Below are positions 7,357 to 15,241 of a stretch of DNA of 57,887 bases, piece after piece (the stretch's first letter is position 1; each line of letters begins with the position of its first letter). Under the pieces are notes generated by a model. That model was not told where the DNA came from and did no database searches. It worked only from the letters and a program-made list of their open reading frames with translations. A program made the translations under genes and the position numbers. This stretch comes from Actinomadura sp. 6K520. GTDB lineage: Bacteria > Actinomycetota > Actinomycetes > Streptosporangiales > Streptosporangiaceae. Location: the NCBI RefSeq assembly GCF_004349245.1, contig NZ_SMLC01000033.1, positions 1-57,887 on the forward strand. The letters run 5' to 3'.

Positions 7357-9176
7357 GGCGCCAGCCCATTCAATACCTTGCTTAATTCCGCCTGGCCGGC
7401 ACGCTCGGTCTCATCCCACATCCGCAGCAGTGCGCTGGCCTCCCCGACCATGGCGGTGATGGTGATGCCCGCCCGGCGTTGCTCCTCGAGGATCTCCGCG
7501 TCCCGCCGCCGAAGCCGCGCCGGGTAGGTGAACAGTTCCAGGCCTGCGTACACCACTAGTGCGATACCTAGGACGATTATCAACCATCGGACGATGCCCG
7601 CAACCTGGAAGAAACCGACGAAGGGCAGCGCGGCACCGCCGACCGCGACGGCGACCGTACGTGAGTCCGGTGGCTGTACCCTCCGGGTCGCGGCGATGTG
7701 CTCCCGCACCTCCCGAATGATCCGGGCGCTCTCCTCCTGCGCGGACGCCCCGGCAGCGATCTCGCCCTCCCAGCCGTTCAGTTCGACCGTCACACGGTGC
7801 GGACGGTGCGCGCGGGCCTCGGCCGTCACCGAACTACCGACGCGCATGATCCAGTCCTTGGCACAAACGAGCGCGAACCGCCGTGCCTGTGGGACGAGCC
7901 CGAACGCCTCGGGCTCGAAGGCCGCTTGGGTGAGGAAGGTAGCCAGGTCGTTGGTCTCCGCATACGGGTCGCCCAGCTCACTTTCGAGTTGGGCGGCCCG
8001 CTCCAGGTGTCCGTCGCACTTCTCGATCAGTTCCTTGGAACGAATGGCGCGGAGCACCTCGGCCTCGTCCGGCTCGGGCTGGTCGATGAGCGCTCCCAGG
8101 GCCTGCTGAGAGTGCCTGTGCACGCCCTGCCGGAAGCCGTCGGTAGTGTCGTTGGCGAGTTCGGCGAACCGCTCACGGAAGGCTTCGGCCGTGTTTCCGC
8201 ACGCGATGGCGTACCGCCAGGTCTCCGCGATCTCCAGCCACTGCTCACCGGGCACATGGCGGCGCAGGACGGGGAACCCGTCCTGAGGCAGGGGTTCATT
8301 GTTGAGCAGAAGATGGTTACGGCAGATGTCGAACTGCGCGCCATAGGGCGTCGTCGATCCGCCCCCCGTACTCAGCGTTCGCCCCCACCTGTTCAACGCG
8401 GTGAAGGCGTAAGAGCGCGCCTCCTTACCGAGTTCGCCTTCCGCGAGCGCATTGATGATGTGCGAGAACTCCCGTCCGAGCACGCTCGGGTCGATGTTTG
8501 TCAAGTACCTGTTCATGCTGCTTGCGGCTGCGGCATGCTCGCCCAGCCTTGAGTAGAACAACGACATGAACAGGTCGCTCTTGGCCCTGTCCTTGCTGAA
8601 GGACAGAACCCATGCCTTCGCGGTGGTGTGGTCATGCCCGAGGTGCTGGGACGCGACCGCGACCACTGCGTGCGCGAGCCAGTAGTTGATCTCCTTGAGC
8701 GCGGAGGAGCCCGCCGCGCCGATCACCGTCCGGTGTTCCAGCACCCGCTGGCGGATGGCGGCAGATCCGGGTTCGCTGATGAGGCTTTTGGCGAGACCCC
8801 GGATCTCCATGCGCCCGGCGAATCTGGTGTCCAAGTCCTGCTGCAGCCGGGCTCTCTCGGCGCGGGCGCGCGCCAGATTACTTTCGCGCACCTGCTGATC
8901 GCGGATTTCGGTGAGGACCGCATCGAACCGAGCGATCCGGTCCTCGAGCCGCGCGATGCGCTGGGAAACCTCCTCCAGCTTGCCGACCTTGCGATGGATC
9001 TCGCCGACCTCATCGACCAGCCTGCCCCTGACCTCCCTGAGGTCCGCCTGGACACTGCTGATCATCTGTGACTGATCCGCCAGCCGCCGCTCGACGCCCT
9101 CGCCCAACGGACCTCCACCCACCCGAACCCCACGGACCGCTCTGTATGACGCGCTCACCTTACGGGTGGTTTCCAT
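7353..9176 (-). CDS. coiled-coil protein with C-terminal membrane segments, partner of the kinase
   Basis: Hypothetical 607-residue protein. Residues about 30-125 are heptad-rich (VSQRIARLEDRIARFDAVLT, then ARAERARLQQDLD) and predict a coiled coil. The middle (about 130-480) is helical without a domain I can name, with a tetracosa/TPR-like flavour around SLFYSRLGEHAAAASSMNRY. A hydrophobic hairpin (VGGAALPFVGFFQVAGIV, then WLIIVLGIALVVYAGLELF) lies near residues 505-550, followed by a short charged tail. It overlaps the kinase gene by 4 bases, which indicates translational coupling. The listed start is an ATG without an obvious ribosome-binding site; a TTG at 9107 behind GGTGGAGG is a realistic alternative. 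Function unknown; a sensor or membrane scaffold for the kinase is inference. Confidence 0.75.
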   Translation of the reverse strand: METTRKVSASYRAVRGVRVGGGPLGEGVERRLADQSQMISSVQADLREVRGRLVDEVGEIHRKVGKLEEVSQRIARLEDRIARFDAVLTEIRDQQVRESNLARARAERARLQQDLDTRFAGRMEIRGLAKSLISEPGSAAIRQRVLEHRTVIGAAGSSALKEINYWLAHAVVAVASQHLGHDHTTAKAWVLSFSKDRAKSDLFMSLFYSRLGEHAAAASSMNRYLTNIDPSVLGREFSHIINALAEGELGKEARSYAFTALNRWGRTLSTGGGSTTPYGAQFDICRNHLLLNNEPLPQDGFPVLRRHVPGEQWLEIAETWRYAIACGNTAEAFRERFAELANDTTDGFRQGVHRHSQQALGALIDQPEPDEAEVLRAIRSKELIEKCDGHLERAAQLESELGDPYAETNDLATFLTQAAFEPEAFGLVPQARRFALVCAKDWIMRVGSSVTAEARAHRPHRVTVELNGWEGEIAAGASAQEESARIIREVREHIAATRRVQPPDSRTVAVAVGGAALPFVGFFQVAGIVRWLIIVLGIALVVYAGLELFTYPARLRRRDAEILEEQRRAGITITAMVGEASALLRMWDETERAGQAELSKVLNGLAP

Positions 9177-9497
9177 GTATCTCTTGCGTCATGCGACACA
9201 CTTCCGATTGCGGCATGAGACGGCCCTACTTCCGTCGGTATCCGCAGTTCCTGGCGTATGCCGTTCGCCCTGGTGAGCGCTAGGAGCCGGGGCGCCAGCG
9301 CTGTCGGATCCGACCCGTCAGAAGGAGCGATCAGCTGCCCCGCGCGCGTCGCCAAGTCCAGCCTAAACCGGCGGCATTGAGTCAGCGAGATCACCACTTG
9401 CGACTCGCGGCGGCCGCTGCACACCTACCCCGTCTTCGCTGTGCCCAGATGACCGGTCACCGTCTACAAGGCATCGTGTATTCGGCGCAAACCACAT
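9177..9497. other. 321-bp intergenic stretch, nothing recognised
   Basis: This is the divergent gap between the coiled-coil gene and the small frame ahead of the Nudix gene. It presumably holds the promoter of the kinase operon. No convincing operator or gene was found. Confidence 0.35.
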
Positions 9498-9653
9498 GTG
9501 GCCGAACATCTGGCCGCCACATCGCTGCGAATCAGAGTTCCCGCCGACGACGGACCGGACGGACGCGCCTACATCGACATCGCGATAAACAACCTCGACC
9601 AAGCCCTCAATGCCCTCGTCTCATCGTCTGGCCGCACTACCCTGCCAGCGTGA
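9498..9653 (+). CDS. short coupled ORF, possibly a 5'-truncated gene
   Basis: A 51-codon frame from a GTG reads VAEHLAATSLRIRVPADDGP and then GRAYIDIAINNLDQALNALV. It has G/C-rich third positions and looks like the C-terminus of a small helical protein. Its TGA overlaps the GTG of the Nudix gene (GTGA), the usual sign of translational coupling. The GTG at 9498 has no good ribosome-binding site and the same frame is closed by a stop at 9450, so the gene may be 5'-truncated or frameshifted. No family is recognised. Confidence 0.4.
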   Translation: MAEHLAATSLRIRVPADDGPDGRAYIDIAINNLDQALNALVSSSGRTTLPA

Positions 9654-10111
9654 CCACCGCATCAGGCCTCGACATCCAGCAGTTGCACGCCGACGCCGAC
9701 CGCGACGGCATAACCAAACTCGTGGTCGGCGCCATCGTCCACACCGATGATCAAGTGCTCATCCTGCGCCGCTCCACCGAGGACGCGTTCATGGCCGGTA
9801 TCGAAGAGTTGCCCTCAGGCGGCGTCGAGTCAGGCGAGAACCTGCTCACCGCACTGGAACGCGAACTCGCCGAAGAAATCGGCTGGACCGGACCACTCAC
9901 CCTTGATCCTGACTTTGTCACCCATTTCGACTGCATCTCCGGATCTGGCCGCAAAGCTCGCCAATACACTTTCGGCCTCGCCCCCCACGGTCGGCCCATC
10001 GTCCTGAGCACCGAACACACCGCCCACCGATGGCTCCGCCCCGCCGACCTGCCCGACTCCGACGTTACTGACGAGACCGCTCAGGCAATCCGGGACTCGG
10101 CCGCCTCATAA
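9650..10111 (+). CDS. Nudix hydrolase
   Basis: This 153-residue protein should hydrolyse a nucleoside-diphosphate-linked substrate. The full Nudix box lies at residues 57-78 (GGVESGENLLTALERELAEE, continuing IG) and fits G-x5-E-x7-R-E-L-x-E-E-x-G exactly. The GTG start overlaps the TGA of the preceding short ORF. A TACCCT at about the -10 distance would also allow a leaderless transcript from this GTG. It precedes a histidyl-tRNA synthetase gene, but the 133-bp gap argues against a tight operon. The substrate cannot be told from sequence; MutT-like sanitising or a metabolite hydrolase are both possible. Confidence 0.88.
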   Translation: MTTASGLDIQQLHADADRDGITKLVVGAIVHTDDQVLILRRSTEDAFMAGIEELPSGGVESGENLLTALERELAEEIGWTGPLTLDPDFVTHFDCISGSGRKARQYTFGLAPHGRPIVLSTEHTAHRWLRPADLPDSDVTDETAQAIRDSAAS

Positions 10112-10244
10112 TCTCGACAGCGCGGTGAGGAAGCTGTCGATAATCTCGGAGAGGTTCGGTCCCATGGTTCGCTCCACGTCCGGATGCGGACCGGGTCTGT
10201 GACACACCTATCGCGATGAGCCGTCGCATTGATCAGGAGCTCCC

Positions 10245-11564
10245 GTGGCGTCACAACAGTTCGAGCCGCCCTCGGGCACCAGGGACTTTCTCGCCAGCGC
10301 CCTGCGTACCCGCGAGCACATCTTCGCGAAGGTCCGTGGGGTGTTCGAGCGGTACGGGTTCGAGCCGTTGCAGACGCCGGCCTTCGAGCGGCTGGAGACC
10401 CTGACCGGCAAGTACGGCGACGAGGGCGACAAGCTGATCTTCAAAATCCTGCGGCGCGGCGAGCACGAAGCGACCGGGGAAGCCGACCTCGCTCTCCGCT
10501 ACGACATGACCGTCCCGCTTGCCCGAGTCGTCGCCGCCTACGGCTCACAACTCCCTACGCCCTACAAGCGGTACGCCATGGGGCCGGTGTGGAGGGCTGA
10601 CCGGCCAGGCAGGGGCCGGTTCCGCGAGTTCGCGCAATGCGATGTGGACGTGGTCGGCTCGGCGTCACCACTCGCTGATGCCGAGGTGGTCTGCGCGCTG
10701 ACTGATGCGCTGGACGTGGTCGGCGTGCGGGACTACCGGGTACTGGTGAACTCACGGCGGGCGTTGTCGGGGCTGCTGGAGGTCTATGGCGTTCCGGTCG
10801 GCCTCGGCGGCGGTGTTCTCATCACCCTGGACAAGCTCGACAAACTCTCCCCAGACAAGGTCGCGGCCGAGTTGGTGGACGCCCGATCGTTGGGGCCCGA
10901 CCTCGCCGAAGCCCTGGTCGGCGACCTGACGGCCGCTGACGCTGTTGAGCGAATGCAGACCGCGCTCAAGGACAGCGAGGCCGGGGGCGCAGGCCTGGAC
11001 GAGATCAACCGGCTACTCGAACTGGCATCCCCGAGAATCGGCGAAGACCGACTCGCTTTCACCCCTGGCCTGGTCCGTGGCCTTGACTACTACACCGGCG
11101 TGATCTTCGAAGTGGTCGCCGAGGGAATGCCAGGATCGATCGCCAGCGGCGGCCGCTATGACGGCCTGATCTCCTCCCTCGGAGGACCAGACGTCCCGGC
11201 CTGTGGCGGCTCCCTCGGCGTCGAACGGATCATCGGCCTCCTCGGCGACGGCGAGGGCGACGCACACAGAATCGACGTCGCGGTCACGATGATCGCCGAA
11301 GACACCGCGTCCGAAGTCATGGGCTTCGCCGCACAACTACGGGACGCTGGCCTGCGCACCGAGATCTACCTGGCCGCCAGCCGCAAACTGGCGAAGCAAC
11401 TCAAGTGGGCCGCCGACCGCAAGGCACGCTTCGCGCTGATCTACGGCGCGTCCGACAAGGAGGCGCAGGTGATCACAGTGCGCGACATGGACTCAGGGGA
11501 GCAGACCCGCGTCCCGGCCAGTGAGCTTGCCGCCCACCTGGCCGGGAGTGTGCACCGGTGGTAG
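10245..11564 (+). CDS. hisS: histidyl-tRNA synthetase (probable accessory copy)
   Basis: Class II synthetase of 439 residues that charges tRNA-His with histidine. The N-terminus has PSGTRDFLASALRTREHIFA with motif 1, motif 2 in WRADRPGRGRFREFAQCDVD, the histidine-specific box GLDYYTG, and motif 3 in ACGGSLGVERI. The C-terminal anticodon-binding domain (about 345-439) contains LRDAGLRTEIYLAASRKLAK. The GTG start has GGAG 8 bases upstream. The opening resembles the longer SGTRDFLP-type HisS rather than the usual actinobacterial housekeeping enzyme. Its position among accessory genes suggests a second copy, for resistance or a special pathway; that is inference until the genome is searched. Confidence 0.92.
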   Translation: MASQQFEPPSGTRDFLASALRTREHIFAKVRGVFERYGFEPLQTPAFERLETLTGKYGDEGDKLIFKILRRGEHEATGEADLALRYDMTVPLARVVAAYGSQLPTPYKRYAMGPVWRADRPGRGRFREFAQCDVDVVGSASPLADAEVVCALTDALDVVGVRDYRVLVNSRRALSGLLEVYGVPVGLGGGVLITLDKLDKLSPDKVAAELVDARSLGPDLAEALVGDLTAADAVERMQTALKDSEAGGAGLDEINRLLELASPRIGEDRLAFTPGLVRGLDYYTGVIFEVVAEGMPGSIASGGRYDGLISSLGGPDVPACGGSLGVERIIGLLGDGEGDAHRIDVAVTMIAEDTASEVMGFAAQLRDAGLRTEIYLAASRKLAKQLKWAADRKARFALIYGASDKEAQVITVRDMDSGEQTRVPASELAAHLAGSVHRW

Positions 11565-11614
11565 CCGTACGGTGACTACCTCCTCGGCGCAATGAAAGAC
11601 ATCCTGGACGAGTG

Positions 11615-12253
11615 ATGCATCAACCCCCTGCATGGGCACTCGACAGCAGCGAGCGACTCACCCTGGACGGCTTCCTGAAGTCGTTCGGTGAGGCCTGGGC
11701 ATGCACCGAGAGGCGCTTCCTCAAGCTGGAGTGCTGGCAGTCATATCGCGAGGCCGACGGCGTCCGATCGCAGGACGCCTTCCAGGCAGGGAACGCCGCG
11801 CTGGCTCGCAGCCTTCTGGAGGAAGAGGCGATGGGGGACCAGCCTCTTCGCGACGAGGTGAAGGCGCGGAATCTGGAGTTCACCCGGGTGCGACTGCTCT
11901 CCTACCCGCTCACTGCCTACCTGCACTACGAGATGATCAACTATGAGGTGCGGAGCCGGCTGGGAGAAGACATCGAGTTCTTCGTGCCGCCGTCTCCTGT
12001 GGAGAGCCACTTCGACTTCCTGCTATTCGACTCCCACACCGCCCTCATCCACGACTACGGAAACGGCCCGGTCGGCCACCAAACCGGCGGCTGGCTCTCC
12101 CATCACGCAGAGACGCTGGAGGCCCTGGCGGGCATCGTCACCAACCTGCGCACTCACAGTGAGCAGGTGCGGCCTTTGGAGGGCGTGGTGGAAGGCCTAG
12201 AGACGACGTCCGGGCCGCAGGATCCAAGGCCCCGCCGAGACTTCCCTCAGTAA
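11615..12253 (+). CDS. DUF6879 family protein
   Basis: This 212-residue cytosolic protein is recognisable as the DUF6879 family of actinomycetes. The marks are FGEAWACTERRFLKLECWQ near the start, the helical middle, and FDFLLFDSHTALIHDYGNGP followed by GGWL in the C-terminal half. The ATG at 11615 overlaps an upstream TGA; a GTG three bases earlier is the alternative start. DUF6879 genes typically sit beside Scr1/DUF397 regulatory pairs, as here, where such a pair follows convergently. Biochemical function is unknown. Confidence 0.82.
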   Translation: MHQPPAWALDSSERLTLDGFLKSFGEAWACTERRFLKLECWQSYREADGVRSQDAFQAGNAALARSLLEEEAMGDQPLRDEVKARNLEFTRVRLLSYPLTAYLHYEMINYEVRSRLGEDIEFFVPPSPVESHFDFLLFDSHTALIHDYGNGPVGHQTGGWLSHHAETLEALAGIVTNLRTHSEQVRPLEGVVEGLETTSGPQDPRPRRDFPQ

Positions 12254-12459
12254 GCTGTGCTCCCAACGACATTGAGATCGTTCCGCTTCACGCTCGCCAC
12301 GAGGGCGGCGAAGCTCTCTGAGGAGAGCGAGAGGTGACCGCTGCTCGGTGCCTTGCTGTCTCGTAGGCCGATAGCGTCGTCTAGCCGGGCGACCTCCACG
12401 CACTGGCCGCTAGTCCCATCGCTGGACCGGCTGCTCTTGCGCCATTGGGGGGAAGTCAC
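12247..12459 (-). CDS. DUF397 small protein (module 1)
   Basis: 70-residue DUF397 protein with the diagnostic opening WRKSSRSSDGTSGQCVEVAR and the later IGLRDSKAP. Its start overlaps the stop of the Scr1-type regulator gene by 4 bases, so the pair is coupled. In Streptomyces, DUF397 proteins are the small partners (BldB/WhiJ-associated type) of XRE regulators with DUF5753, and the pair modulates development or antibiotic production. Its 3' end overlaps the end of the DUF6879 gene by a few bases. Confidence 0.9.
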   Translation of the reverse strand: MTSPQWRKSSRSSDGTSGQCVEVARLDDAIGLRDSKAPSSGHLSLSSESFAALVASVKRNDLNVVGSTAY

Positions 12460-13265
12460 GTCATGGTCTCCATCAGTTGCTCGATCAGACTCCGACTGGA
12501 GTCTACGGGGAGGGCGACCGCCCCAATGCGGTCGAACCTGTCAAGCAGGCCGTCCACCTCCGAAGCGTCCGCAACAAGACGGCCTCCAGTAGGCGCCTCC
12601 ACGTAGCCGACCTGTCCCTCCTTGACCTTGATGACCTTGAACGGTCCGTCGAGTCCCGCATTGGCTCCGGCGGTGTTCGGGACGATCCTGAGCATCACGT
12701 TGGGCAGGTGAGATAGCTCGATGAGCCGGGCCAGTTGCTCCCGCATGACAGCCTTGCCGCCCACCAGACAGGGCAGCGCGGTTTCCGCGAGCATCACCCA
12801 CAGGTCAGCGGGGCTGTCGTTGGTCAGGATCTTCTGCCGTGCCATGCGCGCCTCGACCAGAGCGTTAATGCCCGGCTCGCGTCCTTCGACCAGGAGGGCG
12901 CGTGCGTACGCGGGTGTCTGGAGCAGTGCGGGAATCAGCTGGCCGCTGTAGATCTTCAAGACGCTCGCGCGTCCCTCCGAGTCAGTGAAGTTCTTGAACC
13001 AGTTGGGGTCGTGTCCCAACCGCGCGTACCAGAGCATGATCGTGAAGGTGCCGCCGGTGTTCCATTCCTTGTCCAGGGCGGCAGCCTGGGCGTCGGTCAG
13101 CTTCGCTTCGCAGTTCTCCAGTCTGGAAATCGAGGAACGCGCGCAGTTGAGGAACCTGGCCAGTGCGTGGCCCGACATGCCGTGCTGCATTCGCTGAAAC
13201 CGCAGGTAGTAAGCCATCCATGCCCACATCGACGACCGGGGGTCGGGGGACTCGTTGATGTGCAT
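12456..13265 (-). CDS. Scr1/WhiJ-type XRE regulator with DUF5753 (module 1)
   Basis: DNA-binding regulator of 269 residues from the ATG at 13265, which gives the family's usual opening (MHINESPDPRSSMWAWMAYY); a TTG-started frame from 13304 lacks support. The N-terminal helix-turn-helix (about 15-70) contains MSGHALARFLNCARSSISRL. The rest is DUF5753, with SGQLIPALLQTPAYARALL and the C-terminal VGYVEAPTGGRLV. Family knowledge: such proteins act with a DUF397 partner, and in several clusters with an RsbW-like ATPase, all of which are adjacent here. Its targets are not visible. Confidence 0.9.
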   Translation of the reverse strand: MHINESPDPRSSMWAWMAYYLRFQRMQHGMSGHALARFLNCARSSISRLENCEAKLTDAQAAALDKEWNTGGTFTIMLWYARLGHDPNWFKNFTDSEGRASVLKIYSGQLIPALLQTPAYARALLVEGREPGINALVEARMARQKILTNDSPADLWVMLAETALPCLVGGKAVMREQLARLIELSHLPNVMLRIVPNTAGANAGLDGPFKVIKVKEGQVGYVEAPTGGRLVADASEVDGLLDRFDRIGAVALPVDSSRSLIEQLMETMT

Positions 13266-13386
13266 GAGCGTTCCGTCCGTCGGGTGAATTTCCAAGTGCT
13301 CCAAGGAACGGCGACACCGTAACCGTCACGGAGCACGCTTGTCCCGAAAACCCCAAGGTCACAGCGTGGAATCGGGAAAGCGAGTC

Positions 13387-13668
13387 ATGGTGGACAATTT
13401 GGAACAAGAAATGCATCCAGGACGTCGGCAGCATCTGCTGACCTGGCTGGCGGACCAATTGCAGCGCTACGAACTCTGTCCCGAGGTCCTCTGGTCGGGG
13501 CCGAACGCCGTCCTGCGCGTGACCAACCAGCGGACGAAGGCCATCCGGTTCATCGCCTGCGTCCCCGCACCCCAGATGGCGACGTGGGCCTGGGTATGGT
13601 CCAACGACTGGGCACTGATCACCGACCCCCGCGCCGTCCCTGTGATCGCGGAAGCGATGAGCTCATGA
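13387..13668 (+). CDS. small conserved protein of the WhiJ/AbaA-like module
   Basis: 93-residue protein of unknown function (MVDNLEQEMHPGRRQHLLTW, later IRFIACVPAP and WAWVWSNDWALI). The ATG at 13387 follows GGGAAAGCG. Its TGA overlaps the ATG of the RsbW-like gene, so the two are coupled. The tryptophan-rich middle is seen in short proteins that accompany RsbW-like ATPases in actinomycetes. It is transcribed divergently from the regulator gene. Confidence 0.7.
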   Translation: MVDNLEQEMHPGRRQHLLTWLADQLQRYELCPEVLWSGPNAVLRVTNQRTKAIRFIACVPAPQMATWAWVWSNDWALITDPRAVPVIAEAMSS

Positions 13669-14051
13669 CGACCTGGACTGTCCTCGGCCGCGTGAGCCTG
13701 TCGGCTGTCCCGGAGAGCGTGGGGCAGGCTCGCCGCTTCGTCGCCGACGTCCTAGGCGACACCGACCGTACGGCAACAGCGCAACTGCTGATCTCCGAAG
13801 CCTGCACCAACAGCGTGAAGCACTCGGACTCACGCCACGGCGGCTCGTTCACCCTCACCTTGTTCGACTGCGGCAGTTCTCTGCGATGCGAGGTGATCGA
13901 CGCAGGCGGCCCGACATTGCCGGCCCGTCGTCAGGGCACGGATCTCCGTGACCACGGCCATGGCATCGTCCTGATCGAGGCACTGGCCGTTCGTTCCGGC
14001 TACGACATCGACGAGAGCGGGCGCCTTCACACCTGGTTCGAACTCACCTGA
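13665..14051 (+). CDS. RsbW/SpoIIAB-like ATP-binding protein (module 1)
   Basis: 128-residue stand-alone HATPase_c_2 domain. The N box is LLISEACTNSVKHSD, the G1 region CEVIDAGGP and the G2-like loop DHGHGIVLIEAL. Proteins of this type are Ser kinases/anti-sigma factors of the RsbW family or inactive relatives; hundreds occur in streptomycetes next to WhiJ-like regulators. The start overlaps the previous stop by 4 bases. No sigma factor or anti-anti-sigma gene is adjacent, so its partner is unknown. Confidence 0.85.
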   Translation: MTTWTVLGRVSLSAVPESVGQARRFVADVLGDTDRTATAQLLISEACTNSVKHSDSRHGGSFTLTLFDCGSSLRCEVIDAGGPTLPARRQGTDLRDHGHGIVLIEALAVRSGYDIDESGRLHTWFELT

Positions 14052-14068
14052 CGAAGAGCTGGTCGGTA

Positions 14069-15241
14069 TCAGGCTCGGGATATCCAAGCCGTGTGTCTCG
14101 CCCGCGCCTCAGAGAGGAGGATCTCTCTGAGCTGCTCGCCCGTTCGACCTCTTGTTTTGATGACGTGGCAGTTGGGACAGAGAGCTACCATTTGAATGGG
14201 GTGGTTGCGCCCCCATTTTGCTCGATCTTGGACGTGATCTACCTCAAGGATGGGGTCCCCATTCTTGTTCACGTCGTTGGGCTGGCCGGTGCATAGAGGA
14301 TTTTCGCACTGGCCGCCGCTTCGGATCAGGACGGCTTTGGTGGCGGCTGCAGAGCGCACTGGCTGCTCACGAGCAGTGGTTGAGGTGCGGTCGTGGTCGC
14401 CACGTTCTTCGGCGGCCTCTACCGTCTGGCAAAGACGCAGGTAGGTGCTCAGCTGATGCGAGCCCCCAGACGGCGTCGTGGAAGTGTTCTGCCCTTGGTG
14501 TAGCCCGACCTCTGCAAGCAATGCCTCTGGAAGGAGGCCTCCAAAGAATCTCGTTCCGAGAGTCGTAATGGCTTCCGTTCGTGCTGATTCGCTGGATACG
14601 ATTAGTTCATACACCCAAGCCGGCAGGCCGCAGTGAGGATCTTGCTCTTCAAGCCAGGAAATCGGTTTTGCGTGGGCAGCTGGAATGTTCCCAACGTGGC
14701 CACGCAACTCCCATAGTTCCGTATGTGCGAGCGCAATGATGGGGAACTCAGGGGTCGGTCTCGAACTGGGTTGGCCGTACTCGCGCATTAGGTCGCGCAG
14801 CTCGGCATAGGCGTTTCGCCAGGGCACAAGGCGCGGATGGCGGTGTGATGCCTTTCCGAACGCCCAGAGGAGGGTGATCGGCTGATGCCGAGCCGGTCCA
14901 TCGGCGGTGCTGGCGATGCGTAGCGTTTCGAGGGTTTCGATCAGGCGGCGCCGAGGTGAGGTCGGCTCATCGTTGACTACCTCGAAGCCCAAGCGTGTGA
15001 GGAGCCGGACGACCGTCTGACGACCGCCTGAGAACTGGCCGGCGGTCAGTGGCCGACCTGTCACGTGACGGTAAGCCACCCCCACGATGGCTTTGGAGTC
15101 GTAGTAGACACCATCGTGGTAGAGGAAGTATTGGCGGGCTGGGTCGAACCCGTAGCGGTCGAGGAAGCGATGACGGCCAAGCTCGTCACACTCGACGATC
15201 GCGCTGAGGACAGCCTCGCGTGTGATCGCCGATAGATCCAT
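14069..15241 (-). CDS. ScoMcrA-like type IV HNH endonuclease (phosphorothioate-sensing)
   Basis: Candidate modification-dependent nuclease of 390 residues. Residues about 5-75 match the N-terminal head of ScoMcrA (LGRHRFLDRYGFDPARQYFL, YYDSKAIVGVAYRHVTGRPL). Residues about 95-200 resemble the DNA sulfur-binding domain (ITLLWAFGKASHRHPRLVPW, then FPIIALAHTELWEL). The C-terminal HNH domain has DH at 335-336, N346 and H359 with paired cysteines C312/C317 and C355/C358. ScoMcrA and its relatives cut phosphorothioated, and in some cases 5-methylcytosine, DNA. The family's SRA domain is absent, so this fits the shorter sulfur-binding-plus-HNH layout. The ATG at 15241 gives the conserved N-terminus; TATCAT 6 bases upstream suggests a leaderless transcript. 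Confidence 0.82.
   Translation of the reverse strand: MDLSAITREAVLSAIVECDELGRHRFLDRYGFDPARQYFLYHDGVYYDSKAIVGVAYRHVTGRPLTAGQFSGGRQTVVRLLTRLGFEVVNDEPTSPRRRLIETLETLRIASTADGPARHQPITLLWAFGKASHRHPRLVPWRNAYAELRDLMREYGQPSSRPTPEFPIIALAHTELWELRGHVGNIPAAHAKPISWLEEQDPHCGLPAWVYELIVSSESARTEAITTLGTRFFGGLLPEALLAEVGLHQGQNTSTTPSGGSHQLSTYLRLCQTVEAAEERGDHDRTSTTAREQPVRSAAATKAVLIRSGGQCENPLCTGQPNDVNKNGDPILEVDHVQDRAKWGRNHPIQMVALCPNCHVIKTRGRTGEQLREILLSEARARHTAWISRA

Noticed and set aside
10107..10163. Minus-strand 19-codon ORF (MGPNLSEIIDSFLTALSRL) with GGAG upstream
   Set aside because: Too short to support, no homologue recalled, lies between two plus-strand genes.
10112..10244. T-box or other riboswitch ahead of hisS
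   Set aside because: No T-box consensus or specifier structure could be seen in the 133-bp gap.
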